Origin: Rana temporaria | Lineage: Eukaryota > Chordata > Amphibia > Anura > Ranidae | Reading direction: 5' to 3' | DNA: 64,000 bases | Assembly: GCF_905171775.1 (NCBI RefSeq) | Contig: NC_053497.1 | Coordinates: 41,453,781-41,517,780 of the forward strand | Shown here: in pieces, positions 44,561 to 57,189 of the stretch | Layout of the letters: every line of letters begins with the position of its first letter | How positions within the stretch are numbered: the first letter of the stretch is position 1 | Made by a program: the position numbers and the translations under genes | The notes under the pieces: generated by a model | What the model saw: the letters and a program-made list of their open reading frames with translations, nothing else | The model's database searches: none | Told to the model about the DNA's origin: nothing

Positions 44561-47500
44561 GGTTAAACCCTGCTGCTCGAGCACTGCTGAGCACTCCTGT
44601 CACCCTCTTCGGGGTGATCAGTGACTCAAGTAAACTGCTCTGCTCATCAGCCAGATGGTACTACGTGTCCTGGACATTAACAGTGGTCTTCAGGTGTCGG
44701 GCACGGTTTGCCGAATGCTCCCACCAATATGCGCTTCCTTACAAAGTTCAAACCATCTAGGACCTTTCCTGTACACTGCCTTATGGATGACATACGATAT
44801 GGGGACCGGCGACATGCTAAAAAAAGTACACGCACTGCCTAAGCACTGTTCTCAACAATATTCTGTAGAAGACTTATTTCTGAAATTACTGGTGGTCCCA
44901 GAGGTTGATTTAGATATTGCCCTTCTCAACAGACCTCTGATGGTACCAGTGGAGGATCTTCTGGCTTTTAGACACCACGATTATGAAACCAAGTCCTTTT
45001 CAAATTCTCCTTTGTTTTTATTGTTTGGACATTTATTGGACTATTCAACCTGTTATCACCTATCTTGCAGCATGCCAGATTCTGGCAGTCCAGATGAAAC
45101 GCATTTCACAAGAAGTTGATTGATCACTACAGACCCTGAGCTCCTTCAGCACCTGAAACTAGTGACAACTGCTCTGTGGTAATGTGTGGATGGATTGGCT
45201 GACTTCCTGCATCACATGCTTAGGCCTCTTGGGTCCAGATGCACAGACTTCTGCAGTTTAAAGCAAAAGTTCACTTTCAAGATAAATGCAATTTTTTTTT
45301 TTTTTAACCTGCAAAAAAATAAGTGCATTCGTTTTTTTGAGCCTGTAAAGCATTGCATCATGCAGGTCTCCAGCACATCTGCCAGTGTATCTATGTGCCC
45401 ATACATCCTATACGGGTAAGCGGATGCAATCTGACAGGAAGAAGCCAACCATCATTGACGGGACACGGAGCCCTGCTCAGCCACATTTTTTTTAAATTGT
45501 AACAGCTAGTGGGGGGGGGGGGGGGGGGAACCCCTGCTAGCTGCCATATTGGGGAATGGGGAGGTGCAGGGGCCAGTCCTTTTATTACATATGGAATATG
45601 AATGCAACATGTGAGGTGAGTCATCAAAACTGACACCCAAAACTCGGCTAAAGTGGATTTCCAATGCAAGGACGTCTCTTTGATGAGGAACTCAACTTTC
45701 ATAAAAAAGGTCACTGGGAATAACGGTACTCTTTCACCTAGCAAATGTAAGGCTAAGATTCCTGTGGGCATTTCCCCAACCTCTTATGTTTTTTTTAGTC
45801 CCTCATAGGCATAGACTACCAAGCCTGGTTCCAAAACCTTCTGCACAATTTTTTTGTTCAAGTAGGGGGACATATGTTGGCCTTCAAAGCAGTCTGTCAT
45901 CACCCAAGGGTACAGAGTGAAGTTTCAATGCCCACCCCCTCCCTGCTTCACGACTTAGACCTGCCCTCCTCTCCACAGAGAGCGCTGTTTTTTTAGGCCA
46001 GATTCTTTCCTTGGGGGGGTCTTTGCACCTATTCTGGTGAGGGAAAGGTTTCAAGGTTTTTACTGCAACTTGCTCACAGTCCTAAAATCAAACAGATGTA
46101 CGCCCACATCTTAGACCTCAAGTTTCTCAGCGAATACTTAATCCAAAAATTCCATATGGACTAAATCAGGTCAGTCATTGCTTGTCTTCAACAAGGGGCA
46201 TTGCTTGACATCAAAGATGCTTATTTACATGTCCCCATTCGTCCTTCACATCGATGCTATTGGTGATTTCCCTGGGCAAAAAACTCTCAACTGGTTGCAC
46301 TTCCATTTGGCCTGTCCACAGCCCTTTGGGTGTTCACAGAAGTATTGATCACTGTCCTTGCCTTACTTCATTCTCTGGGCTTGGGGTATCTAAGGCCTTG
46401 TCTTGGGTGTTTTTTCCACCAGTAAAAGTTCAAGCACAGAGATCTCAGACAAGACTTCACATTCCCGTCATCCATCCACAGTTTGATTTTGCATGAGTGA
46501 TTTGAGCCCGATGGTGGCCTCCTTCAAGGAAAAAACATCTCTGCAAATTTACACCAGGCAGCTACAGTACAGCATTCTGACTGTGTAGGACAGGCTGACT
46601 ATTTCTTTAGATCATACTACGTGTCTGTAGGCAGAGGCCAGACATTCCAAAATGGTGGATACACAATCTGATGCTGGAGTAATTTTTCATGCTGCACAGT
46701 GCTCTTGACAGATGCCAGCTGCGTTTCATGGCATTTGACACAGGTTCAGTCAGACAAAATCACAGCTGTAGTTTTACATCAAACAAAAGCATAGGAAGTG
46801 GACCTGATTCTGCTCTGGGAACATCACATTCCAGGTGTAGAAAACTGGCAGACGAGCTCCCTCAGCACCAGCAGCTAGACTGGTGAGAAGGGCCCCTACC
46901 CTCAAAGTATTTTAGGACATTTGTCAGAAATGCAGGCTGCCAAATGTAGTCATACTTGGTCTAGATTCAACCACAAAAAGGAGAGGTTCATGTCTTGGTC
47001 AAGGGATCATAGAGCTTTCCCGGAGGCCACTCTGGTGTGCCTCTGAGGTCAGTTCTACCTGATAAAGGCTTTCCTTCCTTTAAAGATCCTCTGTCATCTT
47101 CTTTCCCGAATAGAACTTTGTACACTGACATACTCCAGCTTCTGCTGGATGTTCCATGGCCATACGAGCTAAATTTACTGTCTCAGGGTCCAATGTTCCT
47201 GCTGCTTCTCAGTCTATATTTATAAGATTGGTTGTTAAAAGAAACAGGAGTGTCTGAATCTCATTATCCCTATGCTTTTTAATGCCAGGAAACCTACCAC
47301 AGCAGTTCAAGCTTATGTTGCCTAGTCTTCAGTCAGGGCTGGATAAGAGGCTGTCCTGACCCGAGTATGACCAAAGACCAAATTTCATCTCTTATGCTCT
47401 CTCAAAGCTGTGGAACTTTACTGACTGGTGAAGGCTTTCGTGCGCAAATTGTTTCGCGCCCCCTCCAGCAGCTCTCCCATGGAATGATGGGGTCTAATAC

Positions 47501-47880
47501 GGCATTCTCTACTCTGCAGACCTTTGAACCCAGACATATATCCTTGGCCAACCTTAGAAGTTTATTCTGATAACCATCAGTTCTGCCAGGCAAATATAAA
47601 AACTGGCTGCATTATCTTGACAAGAGCCCTTCCTGGTGGAGCACAAAGGTCATCCTTCCGGCTCAAGGTATGCGCCTAAGGTAGTGTCTTTTTCACCTCA
47701 GTCAGGACACAGTGCTTCCATTCTTTTATCCTGCTTCAAAACTCTATTCGAGACACCCTCAGGAAGTGGCTCTTTACTCCTGGATGTTTTTAGCTGTTAG
47801 AATCTACCTCACAGCCACACTAGGCCCAGGGAACACATATTTGCAGCTGCATTTTGCAGTTTGGGGTGTTTCTGTTGACC
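44560..47880 (+). pseudogene. Decayed DIRS-type retrotransposon
   Basis: Plus strand, with many stops and shifts. Gag-like: KLLVVPEVDLDIALLNRPL near 44890. RT: HILDLKFLSEYLIQKFHMD near 46109, a stop, then IRSVIACLQQG and DIKDAYLHVPIRPSHR to about 46260. RNase H: LTDASC near 46707 and HIPGVENWQ near 46830. Recombinase: LSQDTVLPFF and EVALYSWMFLAVRIYLTATL near 47700-47825. The order gag, RT, RNase H, recombinase is that of DIRS/Ngaro; the RT style is closer to DIRS. An A- and G-run-rich repeat (about 45260-45660) is inserted in the gag part. Terminal repeats were not found. Confidence 0.75.
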
Positions 47881-47884
47881 AGTT

Positions 47885-48075
47885 CAGGTGTACATATTTT
47901 GCCTAAATTCGCACATGAGCCGGACACAAAAACGCAAAGCACCCTTGTTAAAACGCTGCTCTGGACATGTGTGAACCGGCTCAATTGAAAGCCAATCGCA
48001 TTCACCTGTAATGCAGCTTAAAATACATTCAATTTGCATATATGTGAACCCGATTCCCACTGTGCATCAGGAAGG
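47885..48075. mobile_element. Weak fold-back MITE
   Basis: CACATGAGCCGGACACAAAA and CATATATGTGAACCCGATTC style ends with GTGTGAACCGGCTC inside. Decayed. Confidence 0.4.
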
Positions 48076-50074
48076 ATATCACATTATAGGCTAGGGGTAA
48101 GAAGGTGACCAAACTATTACCTATATGGAAAGGGAAAAGTCAGGTCACCAACACATCTCTGCTTAGCATGTCATATCTCCAGTTTGACCAAAAATACAAA
48201 TCCTTTTACAGGTAAAGCAGCTGCACATTTAGCTGTCGCAATGGAGTTTAGTTTTAAAGGAAACCTTTGCCGAGAGACATTTAGAGCCTGTCATTGTGGA
48301 TTTCTCCTCAAAATTATGCTTGCTTGGTTGTCCTACTGATCCAATGGTTTCTGCACTTTCAAAGGCACCTGGAAGGATGCATGTTTACTCTGGAAGCAGC
48401 CCAGTGGATTTAGAAACTACTCAGGTCAAAGTATATGCACGGGAGCCAGGCAACCAGCATTTTAGGGAGCTTAGCAATGCAAGAGGCCAATGGAAGGAGC
48501 AGTGGCTCAGAGCGCGTAGCCCAATCAGCCCCTTGCTTCGCCTGCGTGAGCCCCCACCTAGAAGTGCGTTCCATGCTGGACCAGGCCTCATCCTGATGGC
48601 CACAGGACAAGCCTGAGGAAAACAGACTGCATTTTCTACATCTGTGCAGCCCACAGACCTGGGACGAGGACTACAGGATCTTTATAGACGAGCCTTCCTT
48701 TCATGCAAGTGTGGTCGATATTTGTGTCATTAAAATAATCGTTTAATACTGCACTCAGGTGGTGCTTTTTTTCTCTACCATTTGAACACAGGTTTCATAG
48801 TTGGTAAGGCTGAATAAAGACACTAGTCATCCAGTTCAACCTGTGTGGGTGTGTGCATTTGTGTCAACCATTTCCCATATACCTGCATATTGTGTTCGCT
48901 AAAATGCATGTCCAAGAGTCTTTAAAATAAAAAAAATCATCAATACTGCCTGCCGACACCACTGATTGTGGAAGAGAGATCCATTCTCATCACCGACGGT
49001 GAAAAACCCCCCACATAGCCTAAAGTTAAACCGCTTCTTCTCCAGTCTTTGGAATCACAATTGTATTTGCAGGCGGACAGATGCTCGTATTGGTACCAAG
49101 CATTTGCACGAGTATCGGTTCATCCCTAGCTTGCCACGAGAAGAACCCACCATATGTGGCCAGGATGTGTAAAAAATCTCACATGTGGTATCTCCATACT
49201 CAGAGGTAGCAGAATGTATTCGGGGGGGGGTGTCTTTTTGAAATGTACATGCTAGGTGTTGGAAAAATATCTTTTGAAATGACCAACTTTGCGTTTTTTT
49301 TTTTTTTAAACGGCATTTTCACATTTTCCAAACAGTTGTGGAAAAAAAATAATGTTCAGCATCGCCATACTTGGGAGGAGTAGCAGAATGTATTTTTGGG
49401 TGCAATTGTGGCTGTTTGAAATATCTTGGAAAAAGGACAACTTTGTGGAAAAAAGTGAGTGTTCAAAAGACTAATTCTGCCTCGTGAACGTGAAAAAGAA
49501 CGCTTTATTTTTTTAACACATTTTTTAAATGACACCGACAGGGGCGCTGATGAGTACCACTAATAGGGTCGCTATGATGGGGCACTGTGATGAGCACATA
49601 AATAGCAAGCAGCTGCTCATGTCAGTTTAGCTCCTCTCACCAACACAATGAGCTAAACCGACAACGCCTGTTTGTTGACAGAGCAATCACATGGTAAAGG
49701 AACCAAGTCATTGGCCCTTTACCCCAATCCAGGGGGTATTGCATTCGTGGGAGATGCTCTCCCAGAACTAGCCAGCCATGCTGTAGCCATCAAAACTGCT
49801 AATCCAAGTCCTGAGCTTCATTATTAGCTGCTATACCAACCATCTTCACTGCCAAGGATACAAAATCAAGTTATGTTCACCACACTAGCAATAGATGCAC
49901 ATAGAGGGGCAGGGTGGGGGTTTAGTCTTGTCACAGTCAGGAAGAGCGTTTACAAACCAATGAAAGATCAGCCTTTATATTCTATCCAGAATGATCTACT
50001 TTTGGTGGGGTTGTGCTTGCACACCAAACTAGATGTTTTGGGTTATCTACAAAAAAAGGACAGGAAACATGGCA
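48076..50074. other. No gene recognised; old repeats
   Basis: CATAGTTGGTAAGGCTGAAT at 48800 starts a common amphibian repeat motif. 49140-49400 resembles part of the 15742 family (CACATGTGGTATCTCCATAC). Downstream of the presumed NOP53 cleavage site. Confidence 0.4.
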
Positions 50075-50862
50075 AAAGTATTTTATAAATTTGTTTATTC
50101 TGCACAGAAAAATAAGTTGTCTTTTCGTACTGGGAAACAGAAACCTGAACATTGTTCACCAAATACCCAAGAAGTTTTATGGGGAGGATTTCTATGCATA
50201 AATATGATGAACTCAGGTTAGAGATCTGACACAGTGGGGCCCAAATCACAGACATCCTCACTCAAGTTAAAAACTTTGTCAGATCAGATAATTATCCTCA
50301 TGTCTACATGTGCAGACTACCAACCAATTTCAGGGTAAAAGGCCAAGACCTGTATTGGATCTTTAGAGTTGTTAGGACTTCCCAAGCACTACGTGGCTGA
50401 CCCTTCTGTGGGAACACAAAAAAATTGTGCGAGATACCAGCAAGTGTGTTTACGGGAAGATCTTTGAAAAGTAAGCACTATTAGCAGATGGTGCATGCAC
50501 GTCTGACTTTTTTCTTAGGTCTTTTGGCTAGCTGTAGTCCTGAAAGTGGCTTATTCTCAATGATGGAGTATAAGGAGGAATTTGATTAGATTATGGTGAC
50601 CTGTGGTGGAGTTAAGCAGACATCACATTGACAGCGTCTAATGTGAAATAATTCAGTTTGGATAAACACGTAAACCAGAGGCCTGAGTCTAATGAATCTG
50701 GTTAATCCAATAGACAGAATTACAATGCAGGAAAGAGAGGCATGTCTGGGCTCAGTCACAACTGTAGCAGCTTCCAAGCCAAGCTTTCACGACGTCCACA
50801 ATAAATAGAAAGCCCCATGCCAAGGCCAGGTGCTGAAATGGGTCCACGGTGTTGACTACAAC
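50075..50862 (-). CDS. nop53: NOP53 last exon: final codons, stop and 3' UTR
   Basis: The acceptor ATTTTTAG ends at 50863. Joined to the donor at 54675, the reading frame ends AC|G TTG TAG, that is Thr-Leu-stop. The protein would end FREITL, against FREIQL in human NOP53. The stop is at 50858-50856 and the rest is 3' UTR. A poly(A) signal AATAAA stands at 50099-50094, followed by a T-rich stretch in the transcript sense, so cleavage near 50075 is assumed. In a second frame the first 108 bases encode a hydrophobic peptide (VVVNTVDPFQHLALAWGFLF and on, stop at 50752), relevant only if the cassette at 53931-54021 is included. Confidence 0.75.
50094..50099 (-). terminator. Polyadenylation signal AATAAA for NOP53
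   Basis: First canonical signal found after the stop codon on the minus strand; a T-rich (transcript U-rich) stretch lies about 25-35 bases further on. Confidence 0.5.
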
Positions 50863-51658
50863 CTAAAAATAAATAAATAAAAAAAGGAGATTAGGACAGT
50901 GCTTAGTTTAGAATAGACTTAAAACCAACCCTCAGTGCCATTATAAAAAGGGACATACTGTTAACAGGTTAAAAGTGATACCAACACACACACACATTCA
51001 CATTGTTCCTTATATTTCTGTAAGTGGATGATGGCACTAATTTTTATTTTATTTTTTATAAAAAGGAAATTGGTATATTTTTCCTTTTTGATATACTACT
51101 GTCACATGACCCAGCTCTTTCCCAGCCTGTCTGCAGGGAAACATAAGCAGGAGGAGCCTCTCGTCCACTGCTGCTGGTCACATGTTCAAATAAACATGTT
51201 TAAATTGTCATACAAATATACATTTGAAATTAAATCTTTATTTTGTGGAACATGGTGTAGGCAGATTTCTGCCAGTCACAACCCTCCAGCTCGTGTCTTA
51301 AGATAAGAGGGAGGCAAAGCCTCCATCAATTTATATTCAATATCCCACCCCCATTGTGTTTAGCTGGTTAGTGGTCATGGGCTGCACAGATGTGATGGGG
51401 AGGAAACACTCAGCATAGAAATGCACTGCAAACTGAGCATGTGCAGAGTTACCACCACAGCTAAATTGGGAACATGAACAGAATGGGGAGATATAAAACA
51501 GCAGCATCTACCAGGCTTTGTGCAGAATACAGAAAGCAAACCCCATAGTGACCAAGTATGAAGAGCATGCAAGACATTTATAGTTTTATGCGAGTTTAGG
51601 GATTTTAACAGCACTAAACAGAAGGGAGAACATATTCCATGATTAGGTTATGTAGTTC

Positions 51659-51661
<3 letters not shown>

Positions 51662-51756
<95 letters not shown>

Positions 51757-51916
51757 TATATATACACATATATATACACATATATATATACACACACATA
51801 TACACACACATATACACACACATATATATACACACATATATATACACATATATATACACATATATACATACACACATATACACATATACATACACACATA
51901 CACACACACACACACG
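51662..51916. repeat. (TA)n / (CA)n compound microsatellite
   Basis: Pure TA to about 51747, then alternating TATA and CACA blocks. In the last NOP53 intron. Confidence 0.95.
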
Positions 51917-52019
51917 CATACATATTCTAGCTAGCTCAGACATTTTGACCACAAACATTTTCTCCCTATAAATGTTTATTCTTTTGAAATAAATTCATTA
52001 AAAGAAAAATTACCACACC

Positions 52020-52165
52020 TATATTGCCACATCCTATACTCTGCGCCCTCAGACCCCAGGGGCTGGAAAGCACACCAGACCCTGAGACAGCAAACATTTG
52101 CCTCACATTCCCAGCATCCAATGCTGAAAAGCCTCAGTGCAAGGATGGATATCGTCATAGGGCAA
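52020..52165. repeat. Interspersed repeat, copy 1
   Basis: Shares CCTCAGA-CCCAGGG, CACATT-CCAGCAT and GCAAGGATG blocks with 60225-60360. Both copies are in NOP53 introns or flank. Confidence 0.55.
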
Positions 52166-52614
52166 AGCGGATGTTCAGCAATTTAAGTACCATAATTCAA
52201 ACACGTGACTGTACTTTTAAAAGAAAGTTTCCTCAAGGGACCCCAGTAGATATTTAAAACATGATTAAGGTTATGGGTAGAACCTGTAGACCATTTGGGC
52301 CCTCCCAAAAGCCTGGCTGAAAAACTCAGTTAGCAACTTCTAAGTCCTGTCGCTAGGATGTAAAAGCATTACAGGAGTGAAAGCCAACAATTTTCATGCC
52401 ATTTTTCAAGTTGCAGTTTAATACTTACTGTGGCGTTTTCTGAAAAAGGTGATCTGACACGTATTTTAGCAGACTTTTTAAACCGGATGCAAACCCGACT
52501 TTCTGCTCAACTTACTTTTCAGTAAATGCAAAATAAAGTTTTGGCTGTACCACAGCTTTATATACTTAGGGTAGAGTCAAGAAATCCTTGTTAGGGTAAA
52601 AAAAAAAAGTGCCC

Positions 52615-53040
52615 TCTGACTTTGAAACAAAGAAAACTAGGGTTGGGACTTTATGAGGCGTATGAAAAACACACGCCTCCATCCCTATTGGATACAAAAA
52701 AAAAAAAGGTTTTTTTTGGGGACTTTAAATGAGATGCGTTTTTAAACAGTAGTATAAATAAAATAGTAAACGTTTATAACCAGGGCAGAGCCCGCGCCAA
52801 GGCCCTCTCCGAGAGCCTTGGTGCGGGCTCTGCAGCTTACTCATGTAATTGCAAATGCGTGCAACCAATCTCTGCTTTTAACATATACAGTTAGACAGTT
52901 GAATTTGGCTTGCTGTTTGGGTGGTATGTATGAGCCTGGTTATAAACGTTTACCATTTTATTCATACTACTGTTTGTTTAAAAACGCATCTCATTTAAAG
53001 TCCCAAAAAAAAAAAAACTTTTTTTTCTGACTTTGAAACA
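52615..53040. mobile_element. Hairpin element flanked by 15-bp direct repeats
   Basis: TCTGACTTTGAAACA stands at 52615-52629 and 53026-53040. Between them, arms 52708-52783 and 52934-53020 are inverted repeats (GAGATGCGTTTTTAAACAGT and complement). At the centre is a GC-rich hairpin (52785-52803 with 52815-52833, 18 of 19 matching, loop CCTCTCCGAGA). A-runs precede the right repeat. Confidence 0.7.
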
Positions 53041-53930
53041 GTACCAGCATATACCATTGCCATCTTATAAAACAGCTTTAAGCACTTAGCTTGGTTTTGC
53101 TGAAACTCCAGACTGCACATGCAGCCAAGCAATCTTCTGATGCTTCTGGCTCAAACCATGAAAGCCAGAACTTGGGCAGGAGCCATTAAACAAACATCAA
53201 CTACTAATAAAGTTAAGAGAAAGCAGTACAAGCTGCGTTTTTGTGGATGTCAACGTCATTGTTTATACAAGGACCTTAAAGTCTAAAACATATAAATTTA
53301 CCTACGAATGGTTCAGATATTAAAATTAAAAGAGGTCCTTCAAAAGGGTAGGCGCAGTTTCAGAAAGCCTCACCCACTTTGTCATCCTTCCCAAAATATT
53401 AAATTGTTTTTACAGACCCCAGCTGTAGAGGAACGGTGATGTCCATGCTGTGGGGAGTAACTACATTGATGTTGCAGAGAGGGCTCACAACAGTGTAAGC
53501 TCAATCCGTAGGGTTAAAGCAGTCTCCAGAGACAGAAAACATTTTACATGGTTTTTACAGAAGGAATTTCAGAGATAGACTGCCCAGCCCATTGGCAGAT
53601 AAATCAGATTGCTGCTCCTTTATAACTCATTTCATAATTTGAAATGGAAGGCAAAGGGGATGTGGGCTTTTTATCAATTACTGCTCAATTTAACGCTTAG
53701 CGCTTTGATTATGCAAACAGGGAAGTTGCAAGAGGGAATTTAAGATTTATATCCAAGTAGAAAGTATACATTTGCATACAATGCACATTCCCTGATTCAG
53801 GGGTGTCAAAGGCATGTGCAATGGAAATGTTAGGAGAAAAAAAAAAGTAAAGAAGCCTTTATGTGCCTGCCTTCTGCAGAATTAAGGTCTTCATAACAGG
53901 CTCATTTTGACACTAGTGATGCACAGTTAC

Positions 53931-54021
53931 CTGTAAAATGTAACGCCCATGTTCAGCTATCAGCACCAAGACAAGCACCAGCAGGAATGCAGAGGAAAGG
54001 CATTCCATTGGGTACTGAATA
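53931..54021 (-). CDS. Possible alternative NOP53 exon or short membrane-protein exon
   Basis: Acceptor CACTTTTTTACAG and donor CAG|GTAACT bound 91 bases that are open in the phase left by the exon at 54675-54731. The translation is TIQYPMECLSSAFLLV then LVLVLIAEHGRYILQ, a clear membrane segment. Joined to 50862 it would continue into a second hydrophobic stretch and stop at 50752. Alternatively the ATG inside starts a 62-residue protein with two membrane helices. Without this cassette NOP53 ends normally, so it may be chance. Confidence 0.3.
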
Positions 54022-54674
54022 CTGTAAAAAAGTGAAGAAAGCCTATCTGAAAGGGTTTCCTAATGCTACAATGGACACAAAACCATACATGCGGCATTGT
54101 GTATTGCACCATAATGCATGTTCGCAGTTATCGGAACACAATGGTGGAAACTGACCACTTCACACTGCCCCTCACACTAACCCACAGCAATTTAGTGTGC
54201 AGGAAGCTGTCCATTTTGGCTGCAGTGGGTGGTGCAACACCCATTTTAGCACAACGCTTCCTTTGTTTGAACTTTGTGAAGTGATACAGCAATGACATGC
54301 AGGGCCATCCAGAGGTGCAATAATATGCAAAAAATTTGTAGAACATTGCATCTCTCTGCAACACAGTGAAAGTGCCTTTTGATGTAAACATGACATGCAG
54401 AAAACGTACATGTCATTGCAGTTCCCAGCATTTATGCATGAGGAAAAACGCAGGCAACTGCACAGTGTGACCAGATTCTAAAAAAAATTTCTTCAGCCCT
54501 CAAATTTCCTCCCAGATTTCTTTATTCCCTCAACTACATTGTATTTCCTTGGTGATGTGCATGCCTGTATAAACAGTTTCATGGATTACCATTTCCACAA
54601 GTGCCTAGCAGGAGAAGACATCAGATAAACCTACAATACCATTCAAAATCCCCATTTTCTTTAGTATAACTTAC

Positions 54675-54731
54675 GTGATCTCCCGGAATGCCCGCTTCTC
54701 CACATATTTTACCTTCAACTTTCGCTTGAAC
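54675..54731 (-). CDS. nop53: NOP53 exon (penultimate)
   Basis: Acceptor TTCTTGCTCCCTACAG, donor AC|GTAAGT. Encodes (K)FKRKLKVKYVEKRAFREI, matching the highly conserved C-terminal block of NOP53 (human FKRKYKVKLVEKRAFREI). Starts and ends in phase 2. If the intron is retained, the donor itself supplies a stop (ACG TAA). NOP53 is a nucleolar 60S-subunit assembly factor that recruits the exosome-associated MTR4 helicase; basic clusters here fit RNA contact. Confidence 0.9.
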
Positions 54732-54849
54732 CTGTAGGGAGCAAGAAAAACTGTTAATTGCCTAAAAAAAAAAAAAAATATATAAAACATTTTCCTGCAG
54801 CCATTACAAAATGTTAAAAAAGATAAATATACTGAATTTTTGGGACCAG

Positions 54850-55110
54850 TTTGCTATAAAAAGGTGTTAAACTGGGTTCACAAAACTGCATCCGGAGTCG
54901 TCCCTGTTAACCGATTCAGCTGCGAATCAAGTTAGAATTTTTGCCTCAATCCGAAACTGAATCTGAACCAAAAAGGCACTCTTGGGCCCTTTTTAAATGC
55001 AGACCGTGGTCACCTCAGAGCTGTGTGAACCGTCTCCATTGAGAGCTGGTCACTCATGTGAATTGGATGCAGAGGAATCTGCATTTGTGAATCCAGCCTC
55101 AGGCTATTTT
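54850..55110. mobile_element. Decayed fold-back MITE in NOP53 intron
   Basis: CTGGGTTCACAAAACTGCAT at left and GCATTTGTGAATCCAGCCTC at right. Confidence 0.5.
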
Positions 55111-55911
55111 TACATTTTGCCATTGTGAAAACCAGTATTTTTTCACATTTTAGATTGCACAATTACATAAAAGTTTAAGACCATAGTCAATTTCTCTTAA
55201 GCCCAGTAACATCTGGTTCTCTGCAAACGATTAGGGTTTGTAGTTAAAACTTTTAGGTGATTGGCATAAAGACACCCAAGGTTTTCTGACATCTATTGTG
55301 GACATCAATATCCAACAGATTCGATTTCCTTTCGCATATTCCCCTGCAATAACTTTACATAAGTGTAAATGCTGGCTGAAGCTTTTCCAGCTGACCTTTG
55401 TGTGGGATTTTAGGTTTAAAAGTTGGATACTACTATAGATAAGTCATTATCAGTGGGTTATTGTTCGCCATAAGCGAGATAGTAATGGTTAAAAAAAAAA
55501 AATCACCTGAATACAGTTGTCGTGTCACCTGAATACAGTTGTAGTGTCACAACAGATCTACTGGCAGCACAAGTAATAAGACTATATTGAAGGACATTGA
55601 AAACACAAACTACTGCGGTTTAGGGCTAGCGAGACTGAACAATGTTTTTTTCCCCCTTTTTGCAGATGGTATTATATTCTACAAAATCTGCAAAGTGAGG
55701 TGGACATTTATGCAGGACCCAGGCAGAATTTAGGAGCCAACAAGAAGTTCAAGCCAAAAGAACAAATGCTTCTGCTGACAATAGCAAAAGGCATTTAAAA
55801 ATGTAGGCGTCAGCTGTAAATAAGGCACCCTGGCCTTTAGGATTTATAGAACCTGCATCAAACGAGTTTACTGATTACAATAATTCAACACCATACTCAG
55901 CCAGCACTCAC

Positions 55912-55988
55912 TTGGCTCTCTCTCTTGGTTCAATGAGATTTCTCCTCTGGAAACTTTTGAATCGGTCCTTGGCAAGGCTTCCCGAAGG
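55912..55988 (-). CDS. nop53: NOP53 exon
   Basis: Acceptor TATTTTATGTAG, donor AA|GTGAGT. Encodes PSGSLAKDRFKSFQRRNLIE and PRERA(K), corresponding to the human segment around DRFKSFQRRNMIEPRERAK. Phase 0 start, phase 2 end, consistent with both neighbours. Confidence 0.92.
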
Positions 55989-57189
55989 CTACATAAAATA
56001 AAAATAAAATTATATTAATGATACATACAAGGTCTGCTGATACTAGACATTTAAGACCGGGCCATTTATTTCAATCAGCGCATTCTAAATACCCTCTTCA
56101 ACACTCCCACCCACAATAGGTGTTCAAATCCATCTACGCAGTCCAAAACTATAAAGACAATTTTGCCTTTAGTTATGCTTTAAGCAAGCTTTCTATATTC
56201 CACACCATATTTGCAAAAGCTCTGAAACCAGCTAACTTTCACACGTTTCTCTATAGCTGTGGTGACCGAACAAGCACAACTGATTGACTCCTTGCGATGC
56301 TTCCCTCTCAACCAGGTAGGGCTCTGTGGTACAACGACTACAGGAGGTCGATAAATCTTATTCAGATGCGTACACCACATACATTTAATAAAATACCGAT
56401 TCTGCATTGTGTTAAAAGGGGATGCATTGCAACGCAGACTTAAAGTCTGGCCGCGGACATGACAGAGCAGATTCAACTCTGCCCTGCACAACAGATGACG
56501 GCAAAAGCACTTCACCGCTGACAGATCCATTTGTATCATCTAGTGTGCGATAGCACCAGACTGACAGAAGTGAAAATTGGTTCTATTGTACATTTCCCTG
56601 GATGCCTTTAGTGCCATCAAATTTCATTAAGCCTCAACACAGGCCTTTTTGTGCATTCTGGGTGTTTTTTGTTTTTGTTTTTTTAAACATGGACTACTAA
56701 AGGCTTCTCTCCCCCCCCCCCCCCCCTTCTGAAATACATTGGATTTGAGGCTACTTAATAAATGTGTGAAAAAGGCCTTCAAGCGAGATGAACTTCTGAA
56801 CCAGGCACTCTGTACACGTCCAAGAATTTGTATCCTCAGATGTACAGGTATACGTCTTTTACTACCAATTCACAATCATTTACATTGCCCCAAACTGATA
56901 CTGTTCTTCATAACACAACCATTTTCACAAGGTCTAAAGTGCCAATCAAATCATTGAATTTATAGTCATACCAAACTAGATCAGGATCAATTTGTGTGTT
57001 TAAATATATATTGTAAATCTTATCACCGTTACAGGACGCAGATTACATCTCTATATGCAAAATAGGCTTAAAAGTTAATGGCAAATGTGGCAGGGGGGGA
57101 TTGCGAACAAGTGGTGCTTTCCCTTTAAGGAGGTCGTAAACCAATTTTTCGAACGAAGACGGCTGCGGGGGCTTCGATGTCAGGTAATA

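Noticed and set aside
51639..51971. Tyr-Ile repeat ORFs
   Set aside because: Translations of TA/CA microsatellites, as at 35290-35809.
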